In this document: positions 1 to 8,375 of the stretch, one piece after another
How the letters are laid out: every line of letters begins with the position of its first letter
How positions within the stretch are numbered: the stretch's first letter is position 1
Position numbers and translations under genes: made by a program
Source: Halomarina oriensis
GTDB lineage: Archaea; Halobacteriota; Halobacteria; Halobacteriales; Haloarculaceae
Reading direction: 5' to 3'
DNA length: 56,935 nucleotides
Assembly (NCBI RefSeq): GCF_009791395.1
Contig: NZ_WSZK01000024.1
Location: forward strand, 1 to 56,935
The notes under the pieces: model-generated
Told to the model about the DNA's origin: nothing
What the model saw: the letters and a program-made list of their open reading frames with translations, nothing else
Database searches by the model: none

Positions 1-749
1 AAAAGTCCCGTGTCGGTGCGCCGACGACGAACATGATGCACGACAAGGGGCTCTCGACGAACATCGACTGGCGCGACAAGGACGCCTACGGCAACTCCCT
101 CGGGAGCCGTCAGCGCGCGAAGATGCAGCGCCTCCGGAAGTGGAACGAGCGCTTCCGCACGCGCGACTCCAAGGAGCGCAACCTCAAGCAGGCGCTCGGG
201 GAGATCGACCGCATGGCCTCGGCGCTCGGCCTCCCCGAGAACGTTCGGGAGACCGCCAGCGTCATCTACCGCCGGGCGCTCGACGAGAACCTCCTGCCGG
301 GCCGGTCCATCGAAGGCGTCGCCACCTCGGCGGTGTACGCCGCCGCGCGACAGGCCGGCGTCCCGCGCAGCCTCGACGAAATCGCGGACGTGAGCCGCGT
401 CGAGAAGTCCGAAATCGCCCGCACCTACCGCTACGTCGTCCGCGAGCTCGGTCTCGAAGTGAAACCCGCCGACCCCGAGAGCTACGTGCCGCGGTTCGCC
501 AGCGCGCTGGGCCTCTCCGACGAGGCGGAGAACCGTGCGCGTCAGCTCCTGCGCAACGCCAAGGAGAAGGGCGTCCACTCCGGGAAGTCGCCGGTCGGCC
601 TCGCCGCGGCCGCCGTCTACGCCGCCGCGCTCCTGACCAACGAGAAGACGACGCAGGCCGCCGTCAGCGAGGTCGCCGACATCTCCGAGGTCACCATCCG
701 CAACCGCTACCACGAACTGCTCGAAGCCGAGCAGGACATCCCGCTGTAA
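1..749 (+). CDS. tfb: Transcription initiation factor IIB (TFB), 5' end missing
   Basis: The frame is already open at base 3, so the gene begins outside the window; the first in-frame ATG at 33 is internal. The 248 visible residues start in the linker after the zinc ribbon (VGAPTTNMMHDKGLST, typical of archaeal TFB) and continue through two cyclin-like repeats, about residues 60-145 and 155-240, with the characteristic SRQRAKMQRLRKW segment before them. TFB binds the TATA-TBP complex and the BRE and recruits RNA polymerase. Haloarchaea usually carry several TFB paralogues, and which one this is cannot be decided without the N-terminal zinc ribbon. It is followed by a 141-bp gap and is probably its own transcription unit. 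Confidence 0.95.
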   Translation, partial: KSRVGAPTTNMMHDKGLSTNIDWRDKDAYGNSLGSRQRAKMQRLRKWNERFRTRDSKERNLKQALGEIDRMASALGLPENVRETASVIYRRALDENLLPGRSIEGVATSAVYAAARQAGVPRSLDEIADVSRVEKSEIARTYRYVVRELGLEVKPADPESYVPRFASALGLSDEAENRARQLLRNAKEKGVHSGKSPVGLAAAAVYAAALLTNEKTTQAAVSEVADISEVTIRNRYHELLEAEQDIPL

Positions 750-863
750 GCCGGTTCGCGCACTACGACGACACCCCTCGATTCTCCCGCCGTCTCGACC
801 GTCTCGCGTCCCGACCCGGTCGGGGCGGGCCCCTCTCTCCGCGTCCTTCGTGACCGCAAGGCA

Positions 864-867
864 CTAG
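864..867. promoter_or_regulatory. CTAG site in the promoter region of the methyltransferase gene
   Basis: This CTAG lies 24 nt before the ATG at 891, where the TATA box of a leaderless haloarchaeal gene would be. No better TATA-like sequence is visible in the 141-bp gap after tfb. If the downstream enzyme methylates CTAG, as inferred, the site could link methylation state to its own expression. Confidence 0.4.
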
Positions 868-890
868 GTCGTCGACGTCGACTCCCGACC

Positions 891-1988
891 ATGCAGACCG
901 ACCACGAGGTCCACGTCGCCGACGCACGGACGCTGCCGCTCGCCGACGACTCCGTGGACCTCGTGGTCACCTCGCCGCCCTACCCGATGATCGAGATGTG
1001 GGACGACCTCTTCTGTGCCCTCAACCCGACGGTCGAGGAAGCGCTCGCCGACGCCGACGGCGAGCGTGCGTTCGACCTGATGCACGAGGCGCTCGACGCG
1101 GTGTGGGGCGAACTCGCTCGTGTCCTCGCGCCCGGCGGTGTCGCCTGCGTCAACGTCGGCGACGCCACCCGCACGCTGGAGGAGTTCGCGCTCTACCCCA
1201 ACGGCGCGGAACTCGCCGGCCGACTCCGGGACCAGGGTCTCACGCAGTTACCGGGCATCCGCTGGCGAAAACCGACCAACAGCGGGACGAAGTTCATGGG
1301 ATCGGGGATGCTCCCACCGAACGCCTACCCGACGCTCGAACACGAGCAGATTCTCCTCTTTCGCAACGGTGGCCCCCGAACGCTCGAACCGAAGGCCGAC
1401 GACCGTTACGAGGCGGCGTACTTCTGGGAGGAGCGCAACCAGTGGTTCTCGGACCTCTGGACGTTCACCGGCACCGACCAGCGGCTCTCCGAGCAGGCCC
1501 GCGAGCGCTCGGCGGCCTACCCGCTCGAACTCCCCCTGCGACTGATTCGGATGTTCTCGACGTACGGCGACCGGGTGTTCGACCCGTTCTGGGGGACCGG
1601 AACGACGGCGCTGGCGGCGATGGTCGCCGGTCGGGACTCCGTCGGCGTGGAACTCGACGCGGGACTCGTCGACGCGTTCGTCGACCGTTTGGCCGACCTC
1701 CCCGAACGGACCCGCGAGCGGGCGACCGACCGACTGGAACGTCACGCCGCGTTCGCCGCCGACCACGAGACCAACTACGAGGCCGAACACTACGACTTCG
1801 GCGTCGTGACGAAACAGGAGCGGCGCGTCCGACTGTACGCCGTCGACGGCGTCACCGAGGCCGACGGCGGGGTCACCACCGACCCGGTCGTGGGGGCGAC
1901 CGAAGGGGGCGTGACCGACGCCGGAGCGGCCGAGGGGACGGCCGCGACGCGACGCTGGACCTGTGAACACAGCCCGGTCGAGTTTTGA
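891..1988 (+). CDS. zim: Orphan DNA methyltransferase, N4-cytosine type, probable CTAG methylase
   Basis: A 365-residue beta-class DNA methyltransferase: the catalytic motif TSPPY (residues 27-31, the form usual in N4-cytosine enzymes) comes before the S-adenosylmethionine-binding motif DPFWGTGTT (about residues 231-239). No restriction endonuclease gene lies beside it, so it is an orphan enzyme. The segment MGSGMLPPNAYPTLEHEQ and the aroD neighbour are as I remember for the haloarchaeal Zim family, whose Haloferax volcanii member makes m4C in CTAG; this specificity is an inference. It fits the strong scarcity of CTAG in the window. The last 60 or so residues are low complexity and probably dispensable. 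Confidence 0.85.
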   Translation: MQTDHEVHVADARTLPLADDSVDLVVTSPPYPMIEMWDDLFCALNPTVEEALADADGERAFDLMHEALDAVWGELARVLAPGGVACVNVGDATRTLEEFALYPNGAELAGRLRDQGLTQLPGIRWRKPTNSGTKFMGSGMLPPNAYPTLEHEQILLFRNGGPRTLEPKADDRYEAAYFWEERNQWFSDLWTFTGTDQRLSEQARERSAAYPLELPLRLIRMFSTYGDRVFDPFWGTGTTALAAMVAGRDSVGVELDAGLVDAFVDRLADLPERTRERATDRLERHAAFAADHETNYEAEHYDFGVVTKQERRVRLYAVDGVTEADGGVTTDPVVGATEGGVTDAGAAEGTAATRRWTCEHSPVEF

Positions 1989-2010
1989 AGGTCGGCCCGG
2001 AACGACGGGT

Positions 2011-2691
2011 ATGAACTTCGACGACTTCGTCCTCGCGGCGAGCACGGCCGACCTCGGCGAGGAACCCGCCGCCCGCGACCACGCCGACGCCGTCGAGTTC
2101 CGCATGGACGCCGCGAGCGACCCGCTGGGTGCGCTCGACGACTACGACGGGACGCTCCCGATTCTCGCGACCAACCGGGTCGAGTGGGAGGGTGGTGAGG
2201 CCCCGGACGACGAGGACCGACTCGTCGAACTGGCCGTGGCGGCCGAACACCCCTCGGTCGAGGCCGTCGACGTGGAACTCGCGGCCGTCGTCGGGGCACG
2301 GAACGACGACGCGCTCTGGGCGGTCGCTCACGCCCGCGAACACGGTGCGTCGGTCGTCGTCTCGATACACGACTTCGAGGAGACGCCGTCGCGGGCGGAG
2401 TGCGCTCGACTCCTCGACCAGGCCCACGAGTTCGGAGACGTGGCGAAACTCGCGGTCACCGCCGAGTCGCGCGAGGACGTGCTTCGCCTGCTCGCGCTGA
2501 CGAACGCGCAGACCGCGGCCGGAGAGCGGGTTGCGACGATGGCGATGGGTGCGGTGGGTCGTCACTCGCGGGCGGTCGCACCCGTCTACGGGTCGTGTCT
2601 CGGGTACGCACCCGTCGCCGCCGAGCGTGCGACCGCCCCCGGCCAGTACGACCTCGGGACGCTCCGTGGCCTCGTCGACCGCCTCCGGTGA
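2011..2691 (+). CDS. aroD: 3-dehydroquinate dehydratase, type I
   Basis: This 226-residue enzyme dehydrates 3-dehydroquinate to 3-dehydroshikimate in aromatic amino acid synthesis. Type I features are visible: the catalytic His in SIHDFEETP (about residue 122), the Schiff-base Lys in DVAKLAVTAES (about 146), and the substrate-binding Arg in GRHSRAVAPVYGSCLGYA (about 183-200). The start at 2011 gives the usual N-terminus MNFDDFVLAAST; an in-frame ATG at 1963 would lie inside the methyltransferase gene and add residues without family resemblance. It begins 22 bp after the methyltransferase stop and is probably cotranscribed with it. Confidence 0.93.
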   Translation: MNFDDFVLAASTADLGEEPAARDHADAVEFRMDAASDPLGALDDYDGTLPILATNRVEWEGGEAPDDEDRLVELAVAAEHPSVEAVDVELAAVVGARNDDALWAVAHAREHGASVVVSIHDFEETPSRAECARLLDQAHEFGDVAKLAVTAESREDVLRLLALTNAQTAAGERVATMAMGAVGRHSRAVAPVYGSCLGYAPVAAERATAPGQYDLGTLRGLVDRLR

Positions 2692-2768
2692 CCGGCGACC
2701 GGCGAACCGGGAGGGGCCGTACGGGCGGGTACTGCCCCTCGAACCCCCTCTCGTCGCGGGATACGCCA

Positions 2769-2780
2769 CTACAAAATACT
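2769..2780 (+). promoter_or_regulatory. TATA-like box
   Basis: An A+T-rich patch (CTACAAAATACT) centred about 35 nt before the ATG at 2810, in an otherwise G+C-rich gap after aroD. It implies a short leader and a transcript separate from aroD. Confidence 0.5.
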
Positions 2781-2809
2781 CTTGTGCGTCCGGTGTCGAA
2801 TTCCGGACG

Positions 2810-3235
2810 ATGAGCACGCGTCGACCGTGGCTCGCGGCCATGCTCGCGTTCGTCTACCCCGGACTCGGGCACGTCTACCTCCGGGAGTGGCTACGGGCGT
2901 TGCTCTGGTTTCTCCTCTCGGTATCGACGTACTTCCTCGTCTTCGGCGACACCGGCCTCGACGCCGAGAGCCTCGAAGCGGCGATAGACGCCGTCCTCAT
3001 GGCCCAGGAGGGGCTACCGCTGTGGACCGTCGCGTTGCTGTACTCGGTGACGCTGTTCAGCACGGTAGACGCGTACTGGCTGGCGACCCGCGGTGCCGAC
3101 GCGCCGACCGCCCGCACCGCCGCTCGCGGGGCGGACGGGGAGGCGAGCGAGGGCGCCACGGAGCGCTGTCCGAACTGTCGTCGCCGCGTCGAGGACGACT
3201 ACGACTTCTGTCCGTGGTGTGCGGCCGAGCGCTGA
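2810..3235 (+). CDS. Small membrane protein with C-terminal zinc ribbon
   Basis: A 141-residue protein of unknown function. Two or three hydrophobic helices lie in the first 80 residues (around WLAAMLAFVYPGLGHVYL, ALLWFLLSVSTYFLVF and WTVALLYSVTLFSTVDAY), followed by a polar linker and a C-terminal zinc ribbon with paired CPNC and CPWC knuckles. The N-terminal layout resembles the TM2-like small membrane proteins that are often attached to zinc ribbons in archaea. The start at 2810 is chosen because MSTRRPWLAAML leads directly into the first helix and a TATA-like box lies upstream; ATGs farther 5' fall in the aroD gene. Confidence 0.8.
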   Translation: MSTRRPWLAAMLAFVYPGLGHVYLREWLRALLWFLLSVSTYFLVFGDTGLDAESLEAAIDAVLMAQEGLPLWTVALLYSVTLFSTVDAYWLATRGADAPTARTAARGADGEASEGATERCPNCRRRVEDDYDFCPWCAAER

Positions 3236-3253
3236 GTCGCCGGGACGGCGGCG

Positions 3254-3994
3254 CTACTGGAACATCCGGAGCGGCTGAGCCTGTGAACTCTCGTCGCCCT
3301 CGGCCTGTTGCATCCGTTCTGCCAGTCGTTCGCGGGCCTCGCGGATGTCCTCGGCCTGGTCGACCAGGTCGTCGGTGTCGACCTCCACGTCGGCCAGCGG
3401 TTCGACGCCGTACTCCAGGACCGACCGCGCGGCCTCGGGGTCGGGGAACTGCTTGCTCGCCTCGGCGATGAGGCCGACGCTCGTGACGCCCTGGTCGCTC
3501 GCCTCGGCGAGCAGTGCCCCCGTCGGGCCGCTGACGAGGCCGCCCTCCGGTGGCGGGACGATGCCGGCCTCGTCGAGCAGGGAGAGGCCGTCGCCGGTCG
3601 CCACGCCGTAGAGGTCCGGGACGTCGGCGTCCTTCTCGCTCGGGAGGCCCGTGACGTACAGCGGCGTGACGTCGTTCGACACCACCCAGTCGGTGACGCA
3701 CTCGGCGAACCCCTCGGTCGTCTGTGGGGAGACCGGGATGTCGCTCTGGAGGACGACCAGCGACCCGTCCTCGGTGGCGTACAGTCGAACCGGCGGCATG
3801 AGTTCGGAGGAGTCCGCGCGATAGACGGTCACCTGCGGGAGGCCGTTACAGCGGACCGCCCCGTAGTACTCCATGTCGAGCGAGGAGACGAGGTGGTCGG
3901 CGGCGATCTTCCCGACCAGGCCGAGGCCGGGCAGGCCCTCGACCAGCGCCGGCGAGTCCAGCTCGATGTCGCTGTGGACGGTGATACGTGCCAT
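3254..3994 (-). CDS. PAC2 (proteasome assembly chaperone) family protein
   Basis: A 246-residue member of the archaeal PAC2 family (related to COG1938/COG2047). The N-terminal segment LVEGLPGLGLVGKIAADHLV is the hallmark of the family, followed by the conserved stretches GLPQVTVYRADSSELMPPV and PTGALLAEASDQGVTSVGLIAEAS. The C-terminus is a charged coiled-coil-like helix. Eukaryotic relatives help assemble 20S proteasome alpha rings; in archaea the role is unproven, and some relatives are annotated as ATP-grasp-related proteins, so a chaperone function is only inferred. It is convergent with the zinc-ribbon membrane protein. Confidence 0.85.
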   Translation of the reverse strand: MARITVHSDIELDSPALVEGLPGLGLVGKIAADHLVSSLDMEYYGAVRCNGLPQVTVYRADSSELMPPVRLYATEDGSLVVLQSDIPVSPQTTEGFAECVTDWVVSNDVTPLYVTGLPSEKDADVPDLYGVATGDGLSLLDEAGIVPPPEGGLVSGPTGALLAEASDQGVTSVGLIAEASKQFPDPEAARSVLEYGVEPLADVEVDTDDLVDQAEDIREARERLAERMQQAEGDESSQAQPLRMFQ

Positions 3995-4016
3995 GTCTCC
4001 TCATCGCTCGGTAGCG

Positions 4017-4024
4017 GGTTAACG
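4017..4024 (-). promoter_or_regulatory. TATA-like box of the PAC2-family gene
   Basis: On the minus strand this reads AGCGTTAACC, about 23-30 nt before the ATG at 3994, which suits a leaderless or nearly leaderless transcript. Confidence 0.5.
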
Positions 4025-4121
4025 CTATGCCTCTCCCGTGTTCGGTGGTCTATCGCGTCGTCACGTTCCGGTCGGGGGGCCGGATGGAAACGCACAAACG
4101 CGGCCACCGGGTACGCGGCGT

Positions 4122-5045
4122 ATGGTTCTGGAGCGTTACGACCCGCTCGTCGACGACGTCGACGCCTTCCGGGCGGCCTGCGAGCGGCCGCTCCCCTCGG
4201 TGGTCCGCGTCAACACCGTCAAGACCACCGTCGACCGCGCGATGGCCGCCCTCGACGCCGACGGGCACGGCTACGACCGACTCGACTGGCTGCCCGAACT
4301 CCTGCGTCTCGACTCGGACTCGCCGGGCACGTCCTGGCCGTACTTCCACGGCTGGCTCTACGGACAGGAGGAGGTCAGCGCCCTCCCCGCGCTGGTCTGT
4401 GACCCGCAACCGGGCGAGCGCGTCCTCGACCCGTGTGCGGCCCCCGGAAGCAAGACGACGCAACTCGCGGCGATGATGGACGACACGGGTACGCTCGTCG
4501 CCAACGACAACAACCTCGGGCGACTCTCGGCGCTGCGCTCGAACGCCGAACGCTGTGGCGTCACCAACCTCGTCGTCACCAACCAGGACGCCCGCAACCT
4601 CTCGCTCAAGCCGTTCACGGCCGACGAGAGCGACGAACAACCTCCCTTCGACCGGGCGCTCGTCGACGTCCCCTGCTCGTGTGAGGGCACGGTTCGGAAG
4701 AACCCCGACGCCCTCGACGACTGGTCGGTGGGTCACCTCGAGCAGATAGCGGGCGTCCAGCGCGACATCCTCCGGCGGGCCGTCCAGACGACGCGCGAAG
4801 GCGGCACCGTCGTCTACTCGACGTGTACGTTCGCACCCGAGGAGAACGAGGCCGTCCTCGACCACGTCCTGCGCGAGGAACCGGTCGAACTCGTGGAGTT
4901 CGACGTGCCACTGGAGACGCGACCCGGCGTCACCGAGTGGAACGGCGAGGCGTACGCCCCGAGCGTCGAACGCGCAAAGCGTGTCTGGCCACACCTCAAC
5001 GACACGGGCGGGTTCTTCTGTGCGAAACTGGAGGTGACCGCATGA
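4122..5045 (+). CDS. RsmB/NOP2/Sun-family RNA 5-methylcytosine methyltransferase
   Basis: A 307-residue S-adenosylmethionine-dependent enzyme that methylates cytosine C5 in rRNA or tRNA. Visible motifs are the SAM-binding loop DPCAAPGSKT (about residues 103-112), the PC motif in DVPCSCEGT (about 182-190) and the nucleophile motif STCTFAPEENE (about 233). The start MVLERYDPLVDD at 4122 is preferred; the frame is open farther upstream but without family resemblance. The stop overlaps the ATG of the next gene (ATGA), implying translational coupling to the PUA-like protein. The target nucleotide cannot be read from sequence. Confidence 0.92.
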   Translation: MVLERYDPLVDDVDAFRAACERPLPSVVRVNTVKTTVDRAMAALDADGHGYDRLDWLPELLRLDSDSPGTSWPYFHGWLYGQEEVSALPALVCDPQPGERVLDPCAAPGSKTTQLAAMMDDTGTLVANDNNLGRLSALRSNAERCGVTNLVVTNQDARNLSLKPFTADESDEQPPFDRALVDVPCSCEGTVRKNPDALDDWSVGHLEQIAGVQRDILRRAVQTTREGGTVVYSTCTFAPEENEAVLDHVLREEPVELVEFDVPLETRPGVTEWNGEAYAPSVERAKRVWPHLNDTGGFFCAKLEVTA

Positions 5046-5599
5046 GCGGCGAGGACTTCGCGGCGTACGACGACCCGAGCGACGGCGAGGACCTGAGGGA
5101 GAACCGGAGTCACGTCTTCGAGCGACTGCCCGAGACCAGCGCCGACCGGACCGTCGGGGGCCGCCCCTCCCGCGAGGCGGTGGTCGACTTCTGGGCCGAC
5201 CGCTTCGGCGTCCCCCGCGAGACGTTCGACGGCTACACCTTCTGGGAGAAGGGGTCGGGGAAGCTCTGGGCGTACGCGGGCGACGCCCCGGACGGCATCG
5301 ACGTGGAGGCGCTCGGGATGGTGTTCCTCCGGGTCAGACAGGACCACTGGAAACCCACGACGGACGCCGTCCAGCGGTTCGCCGGCAGGGCGACGGAGAA
5401 CGTCGTCCACCTCGACGACGAGCAGGCGAGGCGGTTCGTCGCCGGCGAGGACCAGGAACTGGAGTGGGACGGCGACTGGGGCTATCTCGTCGTCAGCCAC
5501 GACGTCGCCGGCGCGGCCGAACCCATCGGTGTCGGCCTCTATCTCCACGGCGAACTCCGCTCGCAGGTCCCGAAGGGTCGGCGCCGCGACATCGACTGA
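5042..5599 (+). CDS. PUA-like RNA-binding protein coupled to the m5C methyltransferase
   Basis: A 185-residue protein whose ATG overlaps the methyltransferase stop codon. The C-terminal segment (SHDVAGAAEPIGVGLYLHGELRSQVPKG) resembles the PUA-like domain that follows the catalytic domain in bacterial RsmF and related single-chain enzymes; the N-terminal half (residues 40-130) has the pattern of the preceding RNA-binding extension. I infer that it is the RNA-recognition half of a split NOP2/Sun-type methyltransferase. No catalytic motif is present. It is convergent, with a 9-bp gap, with the M23-family gene. Confidence 0.75.
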   Translation: MSGEDFAAYDDPSDGEDLRENRSHVFERLPETSADRTVGGRPSREAVVDFWADRFGVPRETFDGYTFWEKGSGKLWAYAGDAPDGIDVEALGMVFLRVRQDHWKPTTDAVQRFAGRATENVVHLDDEQARRFVAGEDQELEWDGDWGYLVVSHDVAGAAEPIGVGLYLHGELRSQVPKGRRRDID

Positions 5600-5608
5600 C
5601 CGACGCGG

Positions 5609-6601
5609 TCAACGAGCGGCCGGCCTGTCCGCGCCTCGTTCTTCTGCAGTCTCGTCGGTGACGTAGCGAACGTGCTGGCCACGGCGCAGGTACGCCCAGC
5701 GTCGCCGTTCGCCCCGACCGTTGGTCCTCGGGTCCTCGGCGTTCGCGCCGGCGAGTTCGACGCCCGAGAACGCCGGCGGGAGACCCATCGCCGTGAAAAA
5801 GTCCGGCGTGTCCTGCAACTGGTAGTGGAGGTGTGGCTCCGTCGAGTTCCCCGAGTTGCCACAGCGACCGACCTGCTGGCCCACCTCGACCCGCTCGCCC
5901 GGTTCGACGCAGACGCTCCCCTCCTGGAGGTGTGCGAGCAGGCTGTACTCGCCGTCGTGGTCGACGACGACGTGGTTGCCCCGGACGTCCCAGGTCCGCC
6001 ACTCGGTCCACCCGGTGCCGGGACTGGGGTGGTCGCGCAGACCGTCCTTGACGGCGACGACGGTGCCCCCGGCGGGCGCGAGGACGGGTTCGCCGTAGGC
6101 GTAGTAGTCCTCCAGCCAGATGCCGTCCGCCGAGTGGGTTCGCCCCAGGTCGTCCGTGAGGAGGAAGTCGTAGGCGTAGCGCTGGGCGAGCAGTTCCCAG
6201 GAGTGGGCGGTGGCCTTCGTGACGCCGCCGTTGACGACGGTCCACTCGCCGTCGAACGGCGGGCGGAGCGCGACGGTCTGGTCTGTCGACTCCGGCGTCG
6301 GGAGACGGCCGCGATAGCGCGCCAGTGGCACGAACTGCCCGAACAGTTGGGCGAGACTGGCGACGAACCCCCACGGCGTCAGGCCGAACAGTAGCTGTGA
6401 GACGAGAAACCGGGCGTTCGTCCCCGCGTCGTACGACTCCATCCCGTGGTCGCCGTCGTCCGAGCGCAAGAACGGCAGGAACGCGAGCAGGAAGCACACC
6501 CCGAACAGTCGGAGCCACTCGGGGCCGACCCCGATCATCGGGAGGACCATCAGGAAGCCGAGGACGGCAAGCCACGACACGTCGAACCCACGGAACGCCA
6601 T
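5609..6601 (-). CDS. Membrane protein with M23 (LytM-type) peptidase domain
   Basis: A 330-residue protein with about three hydrophobic segments in the first 100 residues (LAVLGFLMVLPMIGV, LRLFGVCFLLAFLPFL, FGLTPWGFVASLAQLF) and a C-terminal M23 domain. The domain keeps the conserved pieces: AQRYAYDFLL, GEPVLAPAGGTVVAV, GNHVVVDHDGEYSLLAHL and the metal-binding HLH in GNSTEPHLHYQLQ. In bacteria M23 enzymes cut peptidoglycan cross-bridges; haloarchaea have no murein, so the substrate here is unknown, perhaps a cell-surface protein. The first metal ligand region has DF rather than the usual HxxxD spacing, so activity is not certain. Confidence 0.82.
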   Translation of the reverse strand: MAFRGFDVSWLAVLGFLMVLPMIGVGPEWLRLFGVCFLLAFLPFLRSDDGDHGMESYDAGTNARFLVSQLLFGLTPWGFVASLAQLFGQFVPLARYRGRLPTPESTDQTVALRPPFDGEWTVVNGGVTKATAHSWELLAQRYAYDFLLTDDLGRTHSADGIWLEDYYAYGEPVLAPAGGTVVAVKDGLRDHPSPGTGWTEWRTWDVRGNHVVVDHDGEYSLLAHLQEGSVCVEPGERVEVGQQVGRCGNSGNSTEPHLHYQLQDTPDFFTAMGLPPAFSGVELAGANAEDPRTNGRGERRRWAYLRRGQHVRYVTDETAEERGADRPAAR

Positions 6602-6650
6602 CGGTTCCGGATATGTCGAGGGAGGAAAAGAAGCTGTCGCGAGCGACCGG

Positions 6651-8150
6651 TCACTTCTCGCGGAGCGTGCCCCCCGAGAGGCCGGCCCACTCGACGCGGT
6701 AACCGAGCCGCGAGAGCGTCGCGCTCGCGTCGTCGATGCCCACCTCGTCGAGCACCGACTCGGCCTCGGCGAGGGCCATCCCCGCCTCGAGACGCGCCGC
6801 GAGGTCGTCGAGCACGGCGGGGCGAACGAGCGTCCGCCCGACGCGCTCGTGTTCGGGGAACCGCTTGTCCTCGACGGCGTCCTCGCTGACGCCGTGGGCG
6901 GCGGCCAGCGCCGCGATGGTCGTCACGTCCGACTCGGGTCGTAGTTCGTCGGGGAGGGCGGCCGCGCTCTCGGCGACGAGGTCGGTCTCGTAGTCACGGA
7001 GCGCGTCGCGGACGTCCTTGACCCGGACGGTCCCGCGGTAGGGAATCGCGCGGTGGTCGAGCAGTGCGAGGTCGTCGGCGACGCCGAGCGACTCGTCGAC
7101 GGCGACGAGCAGTTCGACGTCCTCCAGGTCGGCCAGCCGCGACAGCTTCTTCTCGACGTACTCGGGCGTCCAGAAGCCCATTATCTCGAAGAAGACGCGG
7201 AACGGCGCGTGGTCGTAGTCGAACGCGAAGTCAGGGATGACGACGTGTGCACCCGATTCGAGCGGTTCGGGCTCCCGGACGAGCGTCCAGTCGAGGTCCA
7301 GCGAACGAAACCGGGTGGCGAAGTCGGCCTCGACACCGCTGTCGAAACCGGGTTCGGCGACCGGGTCGGTGTCCGGCACCGAGAGGTCGGCCGCGTCGAG
7401 CGAGAGGGTGCGTTCGGTCCCCCGGTCGTCGACGGTCGCCTCCAACTGCCAGTCCTCGACCTTCACGAGCGTCCGGAGCAGGCGGGCGAACCGGGTCCCG
7501 TAGCGCCGCGAGGCGTGGAACAGAGCGTCCGGACCGGTGACGACGACCTCCCGTCCGTCGTCGGTCCGCCGAATCTCGTACATGAGTCGCAGGCGTTTGA
7601 CCGCCGAGACGAACGCCTTGGGGTCGGCCGTCCGCACGCGAACCTCGGTGGCGTCGAACAGCGCTGTCTGGGCCAGCGAGAGGTCGTACTGACGGCGCAG
7701 TTCGTCGGGCGTCCAGCGCGGGTCGAACGCGACGAGGACCTGCCGTCGCTCGCGGTCCGCGTACAGCGACGACGCCACGCGTTCGGCGGTCGTCCCCAGT
7801 CGCTCGGCGGCGGCGGCGAGCGTCGCCTCCCGGTCGGTCTCGGTGACCACCACGCGGTCCGCCGCGAGGTCGAACGTCGTCGCCCGAGCACGTTCGGGGT
7901 CGACCGCCGCCCGCGTCTCGAACGTCGCTTCCCGGTCGAGGAGGCTGGCGAACCCACGGACCAGTTTGAAGTCCGACGCCTCGCCTTCGAGGTCGGTCAG
8001 CGCCGTGTCGAGGTCGGCCCGTGACTCGCCGACGTGGCCCTGGTAGACACCGAGGACGCGCGCCGCGAGTCGCTCGTCGTCCGCGTCGGTGAACTGCGGC
8101 CGGTACCCTCCACCGCGGCGACTGACACGGAGGAGGTCTTTGGTCAGCAC
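6651..8150 (-). CDS. Bax1-type nuclease (DUF790), XPB partner
   Basis: A 499-residue protein of the DUF790 family, known in Archaeoglobus and Sulfolobus as Bax1, the endonuclease that binds archaeal XPB helicase and is thought to act in nucleotide excision repair. The N-terminal MLTKDLLRVSRRGGGYRPQF is typical. A PD-(D/E)xK-like nuclease core is visible at about residues 300-330 (VIPDFAF, FFEIMGFWTPEYVEKK), after a domain resembling the damage-recognition domain of XPB. It is normally adjacent to xpb; here a Bat-type regulator gene lies between them, all on the minus strand. Confidence 0.88.
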   Translation of the reverse strand: MLTKDLLRVSRRGGGYRPQFTDADDERLAARVLGVYQGHVGESRADLDTALTDLEGEASDFKLVRGFASLLDREATFETRAAVDPERARATTFDLAADRVVVTETDREATLAAAAERLGTTAERVASSLYADRERRQVLVAFDPRWTPDELRRQYDLSLAQTALFDATEVRVRTADPKAFVSAVKRLRLMYEIRRTDDGREVVVTGPDALFHASRRYGTRFARLLRTLVKVEDWQLEATVDDRGTERTLSLDAADLSVPDTDPVAEPGFDSGVEADFATRFRSLDLDWTLVREPEPLESGAHVVIPDFAFDYDHAPFRVFFEIMGFWTPEYVEKKLSRLADLEDVELLVAVDESLGVADDLALLDHRAIPYRGTVRVKDVRDALRDYETDLVAESAAALPDELRPESDVTTIAALAAAHGVSEDAVEDKRFPEHERVGRTLVRPAVLDDLAARLEAGMALAEAESVLDEVGIDDASATLSRLGYRVEWAGLSGGTLREK

Positions 8151-8300
8151 GTCCGTCGGTCGGTCGAGTGAGCGGAAAGTGACTTCGGTCGCGGCGCTCC
8201 GGGGCGAGGAGTCGTGCGCGAAAACCGCCGACAGGGGTGGACGGGTGTGTGCCTCTGACGTACCCGGATAATACCCGATGCAGGTGTGACGCTTCGTGCG

Positions 8301-8372
8301 CTAGTAGCGCAGTAGTACGATGGCGATACAGTGCAATGTACTGTCGGGTGTCTCACATGCTTCTTTATAACC
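8301..8372. promoter_or_regulatory. Spacer between regulator and bax1 with TATA-like box and CTAG
   Basis: The 225-bp gap 8151-8375 holds one of only seven CTAG sites seen in the window (8301-8304) and an A+T-rich patch whose minus strand reads GGTTATAAAG (about 8363-8372). That patch could serve as a promoter for bax1 (with a leader near 190 nt) or belong to the end of the regulator transcript. No small gene is convincing here. Confidence 0.35.
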
Positions 8373-8375
8373 ACT

